This document shows positions 1 to 9,573 of a stretch of 64,000 nucleotides of DNA, one piece after another. Numbering within the stretch: position 1 is the first letter of the stretch; the number at the start of each line of letters is the position of its first letter. Origin of the DNA: Casuarina equisetifolia (lineage: Eukaryota > Streptophyta > Magnoliopsida > Fagales > Casuarinaceae); the NCBI GenBank assembly GCA_028551475.1, contig CM052354.1, forward strand, positions 3,269,391 through 3,333,390, read 5' to 3'. The notes under the pieces are model-generated. The model made no database searches and had not been told where the DNA came from. It saw only the letters and a list, made by a program, of their open reading frames with translations. The position numbers and the translations under genes were made by a program.

Positions 1-378
1 AATGTTAAAGAAGATTGGTGAGTAGTTTTTATTTGTCAATGAATTCCACGAAAGAGTAATTGATGGTTTTGCTAAGCATAGGACAGTGTAAAACCTGAGA
101 AAAATGAATTGCAGTCTTAGCATGTCTCGGGTAATTATGACGAAAGGTGCGCTTACGTAAGGCAGCACGGGGCCAACAGTACCCGTAAAAATCATTGTAC
201 GAAGGACTAGCTGGAAGACACCAGAAGTTTTCGCCTACATATGTATATCGACCTCTTGTTTTTCAACAGAGCACATCCCGAGCTTGTTCTTTCACTCTCT
301 TAGAGGATGAGATTCCTGGCCTATTGAATCTGGTATATCAACCTCTTTTACTTTCACTCCTTTACACGCTTTCCTTTG
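1..378 (+). other. 5' flank of the ankyrin/PGG gene
   Basis: No separate gene is seen here. The stretch lies directly upstream of the ATG at 379 and presumably holds the promoter and 5' UTR. I see no convincing TATA box at a sensible distance. A short open frame at about 195-452 overlaps the true start in another frame and resembles no known protein. Confidence 0.4.
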
Positions 379-3300
379 ATGGCATCCACGGCGGAGAAGG
401 ATGTTGCTGTAGATCATCGATTAAATGGAAAGCTGTACAATGCTCTGCTTAAGAAAAGAACAAAGGAGGTGAAAGAATACTGTGAAGGACTTCCCGATCA
501 TGCCCTGCACAAACTGAGCATGCACGGGGACACGGTGCTCCACACGGCCACTTATTCGAAACAAGCCAAATTGGTGCTCGCACTTCTCAAAGACTTTCCC
601 GGCCACCATCGCGACAATTTAAGGCGTCAAAACAGAAAGGGAAACACCATCCTCCATGAGGCAGCTACTCTGCACAAAGAAAACCCGGTCGAGGTCGCTA
701 GGGAGATGTTAGAAAAAGCCCCGGGCTTGTTGCGAATGACCAACGAGCTTGGAGAAACAGCACTTTTTCGGGCAGCCCGCTATGGCAACACTCACGTCTT
801 CGATTTTCTGGCCAAAGAAATGCAAGGATGTGATGAAGGAATGCAGCAAAAATTTATTCAGAGGACAGACAACACCACTATTCTTCATGCCGCCGTTCTT
901 GCCCGCCACTTTGGTTAGTCCCCTGCTTCTGACTAGTCGTATTGACCTATTTGTTCTATGCGAACTATCCGATGGTTGTTTTGAGTTTCTCTGCCTGGGA
1001 CCGCAGGCTGTCGTTTGTTTCCTAACACAAAATGCATAAACAGATTTGGCTCTGAAAATAGCTCAAGAGTTCGGCCATATAGTTGATAAACGAGACAAAG
1101 ATGGGATGACCGCTCTTCAGCTTCTCTCATGCAACCCTTCGGCCTTTGAACCTCTGCGCAATCGTGGACTTCTCAAGATAGGATCCAGCTCTGGTATGTA
1201 CCATGAACTTACATACTCGATCACTTTTCTTGTCTCTTCATCTCACTTTGAAGAACTAATTTACAATGTTTTAAGTTGAAAGACTAGTTCCTTGAGGTGA
1301 AAACTCAATTTATAAGCTCTTCACAGAAAACCTATATCTTTTCAAGATTAAGAGCATAAATATGATTCTAGAACATATTTATTCCTTTTTTCTTTTACCT
1401 GAAATCGATTGCTATACAGCAAAAAAGATCCTAAAAAACGCTTAATGAAATTCAAAATTCTACCTACGTTGTGTATAAAAGGAACTCTTGAAGATTTTGT
1501 GTTGAATCCCCAAAACATATTCTCAATGACTCCAAAAGAATCCTATCGTGGTATAATTGCAACCCGAAAGGAAGACAGGGAACTTATAGCTAATAAATTC
1601 AAAAGAAATAAAATAAAATAGAAATTCTTTATTGGTTTGGCGAGCCCACAAGCTAGCTGCGTGTGTCTAGATTGCCATTTATAAATTTCATCTTGTGACC
1701 CCTTGACATGTAGATAGTAAATTAGTAGCTATAAAATATAGTTGAGGGACGAAATATATGTTTTCTTATCGTGGTAAAGTTCTGAGACAGTTAATATTTA
1801 TCCTTTCCTATAAAATGGACGCGGAACAGATCTTTCAATAACTTAATTTCTAAGTTTTCTTAAAAAACAAGTACTTAGTTTTTATATTATGAAATTAAAA
1901 GATCGAGTGCATTTTTTCTTTAGTTTATATTAAGCAAGTGATATTTATGAAATATATTGAAAATTACTGACTTTCTCTTCAAAAGTCAAAAATGCCTTGC
2001 GCAAAGATCGTCGGAAGGAAAAGGCCAACTGTATATCGGCGTTAGAGCTCGCCAAATTGTTGATAGAAAGAGATACATCCTGGGCGTCAATTCAGCAGCA
2101 AAAAGATGCTAGTAGTGGCTCTGATGATCCATCCACCGAGAATGGACATGAGGAGAAAGATGAAGGGGAAAAAAAGGAAGAAATTACACCATTGTTTCTG
2201 GCAACGGAGTCAGGCTGTATAGAGATCGTCAAAGAAATACTAAAAATATACCCTCAGGCAGTCGGGCACATTGACGGGAAGGGACGGACTATACTGCATA
2301 TAGCCATCATGCACCGCCAGTTGGAGGTTTATAACCATGTATTGAAAATGAAAGTAGCAAAAAGGTGGCTGGTACGAAGGCTTGACAAAGACGGTAACAC
2401 TATTTTGCATATGGTTGGAATAAGAAGAATGAATTACTTGTCTCAAAAGTTTCAAAGCCCCGCACTTGAACTGCAGGCCGAGCTGCAATGGTTTGAGGTG
2501 CACTTTATTTCAAAAGCTTATTGAACTTTTAATGGTATCTTAAGGAGTTTATTGCTTTAGCCCCTGATACATCAAAAGAGTACTTTTTATGTTAGTGATT
2601 GTCATGTGTGTGCTTTTCTTTGCAGCGTGTAAAGTTCATCACAGTATCCCATTTCGTTGACCATCGGAATAAAAAGAATAAGACTGCTGAAGACTTATTC
2701 GCTACTAACTACAAAGGTCTCCGAGAGGAAGCCAGAGAATGGCTAAAGCGCACGGGAGAAGGATGCTCCCTTGTGGCAATTCTCATTGCAACAGTTGCCT
2801 TTGCCGCAGCCTACACAATACCAGGAGGTTCAGATGATGAGACTGGTCTCCCAGTTCTTCACGGTCGACCTTTCTTTGTGATTTTCGCCGCTGCTGATGT
2901 ACTCTCCCTTGCATGCGCTTTAACATCAGTGGTTTTATTTCTTTCAATCCTCACAGCTCCATTTAAATTGAATGACTTCAAGCATTCTCTTCCGAATAAG
3001 CTAATGCTAGGCTTCACGTTTCTGTTTCACTCTGTGTTGATGATGATGATAGCTTTTGCAGCAACAATCATTCTCATGATAAGAAAGAGCGAAAAGTGGA
3101 CTCAAATTATGCTTTATACTTTCACTTTAATTCCGGTCGGTATCTTCGCACTATCATACCTCCCGCTCTATGTCTCTTTGTCTGAAACTTACAAGTACTT
3201 GCTCGAGAAGATAAAGCAGGCTATTCCTTGGAATATTTGCCCTCTTGGACGGTATTGTTCTCAACCTCAATCCACCGATTCCACTAATCACGAATCAGAG

Positions 3301-3390
3301 GGGCGGGATTTAGATTCGTCGGCTACGCCACAGAATCCAGTTTCCACGTTTGAAAGGCCCAAGTGGTTTACTTTCAACAGGTTGTGCTGA
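379..3390 (+). CDS. Ankyrin-repeat PGG-domain membrane protein (ACD6/ITN1-like), 4 exons
   Basis: Exons are 379-913, 1044-1193, 1986-2497 and 2626-3390. All three introns have GT-AG ends and the phases match (1, 1, 0), giving 653 residues. The ATG at 379 has a good context (GATGG) and precedes a typical family N-terminus. Ankyrin repeats fill roughly residues 50-230 (GDTVLHTATYSK, GNTILHEAA, GETALFRAARYGN, DGMTALQLLS). After an acidic, low-complexity linker (about 265-290) more repeats follow at about 293-380 (TPLFLATESG, GRTILHIAI, GNTILH). Exon 4 carries the PGG domain: ATVAFAAAYTIPGG at about 455-468, then three further hydrophobic segments (about 489-510, 531-553, 566-586), so four membrane spans in all. 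Relatives such as Arabidopsis ACD6 and ITN1 sit in the plasma or internal membranes and act in immunity, cell death or salt/ABA responses; the exact role here is unknown. No disruption is seen. The 792-bp second intron contains an unrelated 70-codon open frame. Confidence 0.93.
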
Positions 3391-3778
3391 ATTAGTGGAT
3401 ACATCGGCAGTTGTACGTAATTTATGTAGCATGTACAAAGTGTGGTATTTCTGTAAGTTCTACTATGTTATATCTTGCAGTGTAATAGTGAGTATGACAG
3501 ATTGGTAATAACAATTCTCAGCCAAATCACTTCAATTTGAGGATCTATTCAGTTTAAGATACTGTATCAGATATATGTCATCCCTCTCCCCCCCTTCATC
3601 CTTCAAGGGAGTTTGACTATAAGCATTTAAATTTTTTTGGTTTATTAAGTAGATTCCAGTTATATTTCTCTCAAACGTGGATAAAACAAGAACAAAAATT
3701 GAAGCTTCCCCACCGCTATTTCTGCACATTGAAAGCTTAAGCTTGGGTCAGTGTAATCCAAAGTTATTGAAATAAATA
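3391..3778. other. 3' flank of the ankyrin/PGG gene
   Basis: Probably holds the 3' UTR of the ankyrin/PGG gene followed by spacer. No coding match is recognised. The sequence is AT-rich with a C-rich patch near 3585. Confidence 0.35.
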
Positions 3779-4425
3779 ATGATGATAAAAATGCCAGCTG
3801 ACATAAGGAACTTTACACTTATTGTCTGTTCATCTGCACTTTTATCAAAATTGAAGGAAATTTCATTGAAGAGACTTTCAAATCTAGAAACTCAACAAGA
3901 GGTGTTGTGCAAAAATATCATTTGTCTTAGGGATTTGCATATATCTTATTGTCCAAAATTAAAGTCTCTTCCACTATGGATCCAACATCTCACAGCTCTT
4001 AAAAACTTAATTATTAATAGTTGTCTAAAGCTTGAGCCACTTAATGATGAACGTGGTATGTGTTGAGAGGGCTTTAAAAGCCTCATTTTTTGAAGTACTC
4101 AAACCTTTCAAAATAGGTCTTTACCATTAGGCCTTCAACAAGTCAACATTCTACGAGAGCTTTATGTTTCTAAATATGAAAATTTCATAACTATTCTAGA
4201 GTTGAGCTACCATTAGAAATCATTGAAAAATGTTTGAATTTGGAATTGTTCTCATTTGACAAAATTGCCCAAGGAATTTAGAGTTTATCATTTTTGCAAA
4301 GCTTGGAGATTCAAGGGTGCCCCATCTTGTTGTAGAAATACAAGAGAGATGGAGGTGTTGATTGGCCCAAGCTTGCTTACATTTCAATGTCAAACTTAAG
4401 GTAAAAGTTGTTTGCAATATGTATC
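3779..4425 (+). pseudogene. C-terminal LRR fragment of a CC-NBS-LRR resistance gene
   Basis: An open stretch (about 3779-4066) reads as leucine-rich repeats, for example LRDLHISYCPKLKSLP and LTALKNLIINSC, the pattern at the end of plant NBS-LRR proteins. From about 4110 to 4400 the DNA still aligns by eye with the last LRRs of the gene at 40012-43373: the LGLQ, ENFITILE-like and SLEI-like stretches, then a terminal CPILL...DWPK-like reading just before 4400. That second part is broken by stops and frameshifts. There is no NB-ARC or coiled-coil domain upstream; the ankyrin/PGG gene lies there instead. It is therefore a truncated duplicate, not a gene. Homology to the 43-kb gene continues into the 3' flank. 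Confidence 0.8.
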
Positions 4426-4800
4426 ATTTTAGATGAATCCCTTGTAAAAATTGAAATTACTCTTTTCTTCTTCTTAGGTTTTCTTTGTTTTTCTTTTTCA
4501 ATATTTCTTGTGTTGTTAAAATTTATGAAGCAAAATTTAGAGAACTTGTTAATACTTACGAAAGTGAGTGGCTGAGAATTATTCCACATGGACAAGTTAT
4601 GTTTACATTTGGAGTTGCCTCTATCGTTCAAGTATGTTTGCTCCTTGTTTTTTCAATCTTTGTAGAAACGGCTCGGCTGGTTTCCAAAAGAAGCAGTTTC
4701 TATAAGATTTAGAATTACGTTGAGATTTTGGTTTGTTTCATTTGCTCTGATGACATCAATTGTAGAGAGTTAACTCGAAATGGCTAGTGTCAAATGGTAG
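4426..4800 (+). repeat. 3' flank duplicated from the NBS-LRR locus
   Basis: This aligns by eye with about 43400-44060 downstream of the NBS-LRR gene. Shared landmarks are a T/C-rich tract ending in CAATATTTC, a segment with TTATTCCACATGG and GGAGTTGCCTCTAT (GGAGCTGCCTCTAT at 43 kb), and TGGCTAGTGTCA (TAGCTAGTGTCA at 43 kb). A 75-codon open frame here (about 4485-4712) is hydrophobic but falls in this duplicated flank and is probably chance. Confidence 0.65.
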
Positions 4801-5054
4801 CTGCGTGTACAGCTTGAAATAATCAAAAAAGAATTGAAAGTCTAAAATTATAAAGGAAAAAGCCAGCACTGCTTTTATTTATTTATTTATTTATGCATCT
4901 AAATACTTACATCTAATTTGGGACCAAAAAATCCAAAGCTTTATTAACTTACCACTAAACAAATAAGTAATCAAGGTTGCACCACTTTTGAGTTCTTGCT
5001 TAATTTTTTGCAACCATGATTAAAACCTTTTTACACATTGTAGCTCTAATGTTT
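4801..5054. other. AT-rich spacer
   Basis: Nothing recognisable. It contains a short (TTTA)n run near 4876-4893. Confidence 0.4.
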
Positions 5055-5200
5055 TTTTTTTTAATATGTGAGAATACAAAAATTTAAGACCATAACCCAG
5101 TATTACAATTTATTTAAAAAAATATTAAATTTAAAATACATCAACTATAACATAATAAAACATTTATTTGAGAGTATTTGATGTTTTTATAGTTTTAATG
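5055..5200. repeat. Dispersed AT-rich repeat, copy 1
   Basis: The sequence from the ATGTGAGAATA-like start through CCCAGTATTACAATTTAT to CTATAACATAATAAAACATT matches, with scattered differences, about 55815-55960. Both copies are in the same orientation. The class is unknown; it may be a short non-autonomous transposon or old LTR piece. Ends were not resolved. Confidence 0.55.
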
Positions 5201-5394
5201 TGTTCTACTCTTAAATTAGATTGAGTTTTGGTCAACTTGAGAAATGTTTCCAAGTAGAAGTCGTCTCACCAGGCTTTGGGCATCTTCTGCATTTCTTTCC
5301 TTTTTCGTGATTATGATTTTGCACTTGGATTTTTGGCCCTTTTATGTTCTCAGAAGCAAAAAGAATCATGGCCCAAAATGACCAAACACCACCA

Positions 5395-6450
5395 TACGGC
5401 AAGACTCCATACATACCACTAGAGGCAAGGATGGCAAGCAAAGACACGACACCATCTTCTTCACTCATACAGAAATTGGAGAAGGTTCGGTTGCTGCCCC
5501 TTCAGCTCCTATAATGACGGACCCCTCTGACCTGCTTCACCTGCATGCCAGCGGCACCAACGTCATTTATTCGTTGTCATTCAAACTCGTCGGGCCAGGG
5601 AACTTCCCAATCTGAAGCAAAACCATGAAGACAGCTCTCCTCACTCACAACAAGCTCTCATTTGTCGATGGAAGATATCCTCCACCGAAGCTCAATTCCT
5701 CGGCCTTTCAATCTGGGCTGTTGTTTACTTAAGAGGCGGTGGGGCTTTGGGCAGGACTGCTCAAGCGATACAACCAGGTTAATGCCACCCGATTATATGA
5801 TTTTTTGAATGAACTCAGCCTGGTTAGACAAAAAGGAGAACCAATCACAAATTATTTCAATTCACTGAAAAGGCATTGGGATGAATGCTTTATTTTAATG
5901 GAGTTTGACTCACCAGAGATGGCTTGATTAGAACCATGGAGGGCACGTCAAGAGAAGATGAAATTCTTTCAGTTCTCAAGGAGTGTGAATGAGTGTTATT
6001 TAATCATTTGAGAGCATATCTTAATCATGTAGCCTGTCCCTAACATAAAGACGACATTCTTGATGGTTTGAAAGGCTGAATACAAAAAAAGAACTTGTAA
6101 GGAAGAGGACGAAATTTGAGGTTTTTGCAACGAAATCCACAGGCGACGCTACAAGTTAGGCAAGTGCCAATCAGTTTATTAAGGCAACTAAAACTGTGAT
6201 GACAGGTGCTAAGCCTGGTAAAAAATAACACGTCATTTAGTTTAAGGCATGGCAAAATGACGCGTCGTCTTATGTTGGACAGAAACCTTTAGAGTGTTTA
6301 ATTTTTGTAGAGAAAGGGTCATCCAAAAGAAAATTACTTCAATATAAAGAGGTCGCAATGTCAACATTGCAAGATATTGGGGCGTAAATGAAAAGATCCT
6401 CACACGTCACATGCTTCCATATCTGAACAAGTCCGTGAAAAATGTGATGC
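5395..6450 (+). mobile_element. Ty1/copia gag fossil
   Basis: Two stretches read as the N-terminal part of a copia gag protein: one around 5520-5690 (the KTALLTHNKLSFVDG type of motif) and one at about 5739-5927 (YDFLNELSLVRQKGEPITNY, then LKRHWDE). Weak similarity continues to about 6450. No protease, integrase or reverse transcriptase follows and no paired LTRs were found. It is an old, broken fragment with several breaks, related in type to the gag of the copia element at 47-53 kb but clearly not the same insertion. Confidence 0.75.
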
Positions 6451-7630
6451 ACGTCTTGGTGCATAAAAATCATTAATTAGAAATAAAAAGTATAATAGAT
6501 TATCTTTTATTTTTTAACACACAAAAAATGAGAGAGGATGTCAAACTCTTTACTTGATAGACCTGCTACTCTATCTGTTAATGTTAAAAGGCTAAAATTT
6601 AACTTAAAAATTTTTTAAAATTCTTTTATCTAAATTTTATTATATAAATTTTATCTATGTATATATTTTTTCCTACAATGTTATTTGGGTCAAAATTGTA
6701 TCATGTGAAACATATTCTTTGTGAGTTATAATAATAAACTAGAAAGTTTATACTCAACCTGAATTAAAAAATAAGTCAAAAAGTTCAACTCAATTGAAAA
6801 TTAAGAAACCTTTCTTTCAATTATATTTTACTGCAAAGGTTTCCCATCTTGCACATAATTGTCAAATCTTTTGTTTTATGTGCAAATCTTTAGTTGGAGA
6901 CGTGTTAGAAGACAAGACCATGTCAGGCACCACGTGTCTGCACATAATCCTAACATGTTTGCCACATCGGCCCTAGGGCTGCCGACTCACAGTCGCTTGC
7001 AACCGAGTCCGTCACCGCTGCTGTTATCGAAATCTGAGACTAGATTCTTTCTGTGTGTTGAATTCGGATGTAAATTTTGAAATTGAATGTGGATTTAAAT
7101 TCAGTTTTTGATTCTGTAAACTTCTTTGTAAATAGATTACACTCAATCCTTGTAAATCATCAAGAATTTATCAATACAAATTAGGGTTTCACGAAATTTG
7201 TGTTTGTTCATTTTGATTCCGACAAACCCTAGCATTCCCATAGTTCCAGAAATCCCCAATGTCGACTCCCTTTCCACTTGTTACCTCCCAAGCCTCCTCC
7301 AACCCTAGTTCTGGTGTCTTCTTCTTCATCGACGATGCCTTCTCCCACCTTCAGTGAGCGGTTTGACGGCACAAATTTTTCGTCTAGACGACTCCCCTCC
7401 TCCCCTTTTGGTTTTGAACCAATTGTTGTCGATTTTGAAGAGTCGAGAACTCATCCCACCCCAAACCTTCCCTGAAGAAGCATACATAGACTCAATACAA
7501 TGCTTCTTAGTAAAGGTACGGGGTTGAATGGTGTCAATTGCCAAACGTTCACAAGGATGTAAGTGTTTGGCAGTTACACAGCCAACAGGCCAAGGGCAGT
7601 TTCAACCAGATCGTTGGAGGAAGCTTGAGT
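6451..7630. other. Spacer with possible decayed copia LTR/leader sequence
   Basis: 6450-6960 is AT-rich with no recognisable content. 6970-7260 ends in a string of short A/T motifs (TCAATACAAATTAGGG) of the kind seen at the end of copia LTRs. A later reading near 7345-7380 contains the motif FDGTNFS, common at the start of copia gag. No matching second LTR was found, so the call is tentative. Confidence 0.3.
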
Positions 7631-7631
7631 T

Positions 7632-7790
7632 GTAATTAACCTAATGACGTCGTGTAACTACTTTTAGTTAGAATGTTCCGTAGAATTCCTTGAACAGGGG
7701 ACGTACGTTCCTCCTGTAAAGTGGCTATAATATCTGTACGTCTCTGTACCAAGTACATAGACCGAAATACAAGTCAGCTTCCATCGCTTC
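7632..7790 (+). repeat. LTR-like sequence sharing a leader with 12.63 kb
   Basis: CCTAATGACGTCGTGTAAC followed by TACTTTTAGTTAG at 7640-7671 recurs with one base change at about 12639-12674. Downstream, 7700-7790 resembles the promoter/R region of copia LTRs (GGCTATAATATCTGTACG then CGAAATACAAGT). No partner LTR is visible, so this could be a solo LTR remnant or a gene promoter. Confidence 0.35.
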
Positions 7791-8115
7791 ACTTTTTGGT
7801 CTCTTCTCTGCTTTTCTCTGTTAGAAAGAACTCTTTGATGGTGGCGGGAGTGGTGTGTGAAGTGGGGCGCGTAAACCCATATAAACATTCAAACATGACG
7901 GGGGAGCTTCAAGCATATATGTCCGGGTCTAATGTGGGAGGACGTGGCCACGAAGAACAGAGGAATGGATAATAAGTGAGTGGAGCAAATGTCCGGGTCC
8001 AAGCCTAGTCAAGGTGGATGAGAGCTTATAGCAAAAGTCAACCTAGTAGAGTTGAGGTAGAGAAGGGACTGAAGCCCAAAATAGGAGAGCTTATAGCAAA
8101 AGTCACTTTTTGGTC
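7790..8115. repeat. 314-bp segment bounded by 12-bp direct repeats
   Basis: CACTTTTTGGTC occurs at 7790-7801 and again at 8104-8115. Between them, AGAGCTTATAGCAAAAGTCA also occurs twice (about 8021 and 8085). The pattern fits either an insertion with a long target duplication or a small slipped duplication. No terminal inverted repeats or poly(A) tail were seen. Confidence 0.35.
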
Positions 8116-8580
8116 GCCATTTCTTGTACTCCCTCAGCGAGATTAAAGTACCTAACTTCACCTTAATTTTTTCTTTTATCGCTAGTTATATTTCTAGGTT
8201 GTTAGATTTCAAATCCAGAAAAGGTACCCAAAACGGGTGATTCAAACGGAAAAGGCGGATATTATGAATGGATTCACGGGAACCTCTTATTCCATCATGG
8301 CCTCCCGACATGATGGCGGGGCCCACTTCAGTTCCCATGCCCACCAGAACCAATAGTTCCGACAATTTCTCCATGATATAAACAAGCCCAACTCCAGTGG
8401 CGGTATGCCTGCGATGATTCCTGAACTTTTCTGGTTCCTCAACAACAACATCGCCACCACCAACAACGCCGATTCGTACGACGGATGATGCTGCGAGAAT
8501 GAAGAAGAAGAGGGATCGCTCGCGGAAGTACTCAGTTTCTTTCACCGCCAATCATGGGGAAACAGTGTGATGTTAGGGCT
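8116..8580 (+). repeat. Gene-like module family, copy at 8.1-8.6 kb
   Basis: The sequence aligns with the exon-like units at 45301-45550 and 45911-46150. Shared landmarks are an intron-like end GGTTGTTAG then ATTTCAAATCCAG, a CATGATGG block, and the reading MPAMIPELFW. It closes with TTCACCGCCAATCATGG then GGAAACAG, a landmark shared with copies at 12.57, 33.78, 43.8 and 53.3 kb. In-frame stops interrupt the plus-strand reading. A 121-codon open frame on the minus strand (8186-8551) is more likely the complement of this decayed exon than a gene. Confidence 0.5.
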
Positions 8581-8624
8581 CAGAAAAGTGGAAATGAGCA
8601 GCTTCGGTTACTCGTTTGCAACCA

Positions 8625-9260
8625 TTTTCCTTTATGTCAAGAATTTATAAATTATAAGCAGGATGTGGGGTTTTCCAATGCAAAAAGTAGAACAAGATGA
8701 AGTCTTGAAGAAATACAGAAAAGGATAAGAAAAATATAAAGATGATGTGTATTCAAGAAAGCCTCCGCCCTGTCCTCCATCACTCCCTGCGAACATGATG
8801 GCCACCACCACCATCGACAGTTTCAAGAATTTCTCCATGATGATCAGCCCCAATTCTGGTGGCGGTGGCCTCTCGAACTCATTGAACCGTTGGATTCCTG
8901 CAACAACGCCATTGCCATCAAGAACAAGATCAACAACGCTTGTCCGTACATAATCTAGGTTTGGCGCCCATGCCCCTGTCAGCTTCTTCCACCGAAAATC
9001 ATAGGGAAACAACTAGAAGCCGCACCAGCATTGGCCACAAAATTCTTGTTGAAGCCTCCCTAGATGACGGATAAGCCCTGCCCACCTGGCTTTCAGAAGA
9101 AGTTGAAGGCTATGGCGGAAGTTTTTGTAGTTGATGAGAAGCAGTTGAATGCTCTTCCTTTTATGTCCTTGTGGCGAAGATCCGGACCGTCACAAGAGAT
9201 TATAATGCACCAAGAATGTTGGTGTTGTTAGTCCAACGAGTAGAGAAGAAAGCTTTTGTC
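8625..9260 (+). repeat. Gene-like module family, copy at 8.6-9.3 kb
   Basis: Aligned by eye with 52940-53550 over most of its length. Shared landmarks are AATGCAAA near the start, GAAGTCTTGAA, a CATGATGG block, AGAATTTCTCC(A/G)TGATGAT, a CAACAA-rich tract, GTCCGT(A/C)C, TTCTTGTTGAAGCCTCC or its variant, and a GACCGTCA end. It contains a 68-codon plus-strand frame (8747-8953) rich in Pro, Ser and Thr, and a 126-codon minus-strand frame (8632-9012). Neither resembles a known domain. Confidence 0.5.
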
Positions 9261-9513
9261 CTGTATCATCCTCAGTTCTTTAAACCTTTTCCCCTCGTTC
9301 TTGTACTTATTTCGTGTCTCCATGACCAGAGCTTTGGAGAGAAGTATTGACTCCATCATCTTTCACAGCCTAGCACAGCTTAGATGCGTGTTGTACAAGT
9401 ACTTTTGAACCTTGAATAACACATCTATGCAAAAATTTTATTCATATCTTGAACAATGTTTGTAATATTTATTTGTTCACATTGATCACACTTTTTTCCC
9501 CCTTTTTTCTCAT

Positions 9514-9527
9514 TTTTTTCTCTCTCT

Positions 9528-9567
<40 letters not shown>
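9514..9567. repeat. (CT)n microsatellite
   Basis: A nearly pure CT tract of about 50 bp. Confidence 0.95.

Positions 9568-9573
<6 letters not shown>

Noticed and set aside
1409-1621. Plastid-derived insertion in intron 2
   Set aside because: The composition suggested it, but I could not match it to any specific plastid gene, so it is only noted as an unidentified open frame.
4485-4712. 75-codon hydrophobic frame as a small membrane protein
   Set aside because: It coincides with duplicated 3' flank of the NBS-LRR gene, and the other copy at 43.5 kb does not keep the frame.
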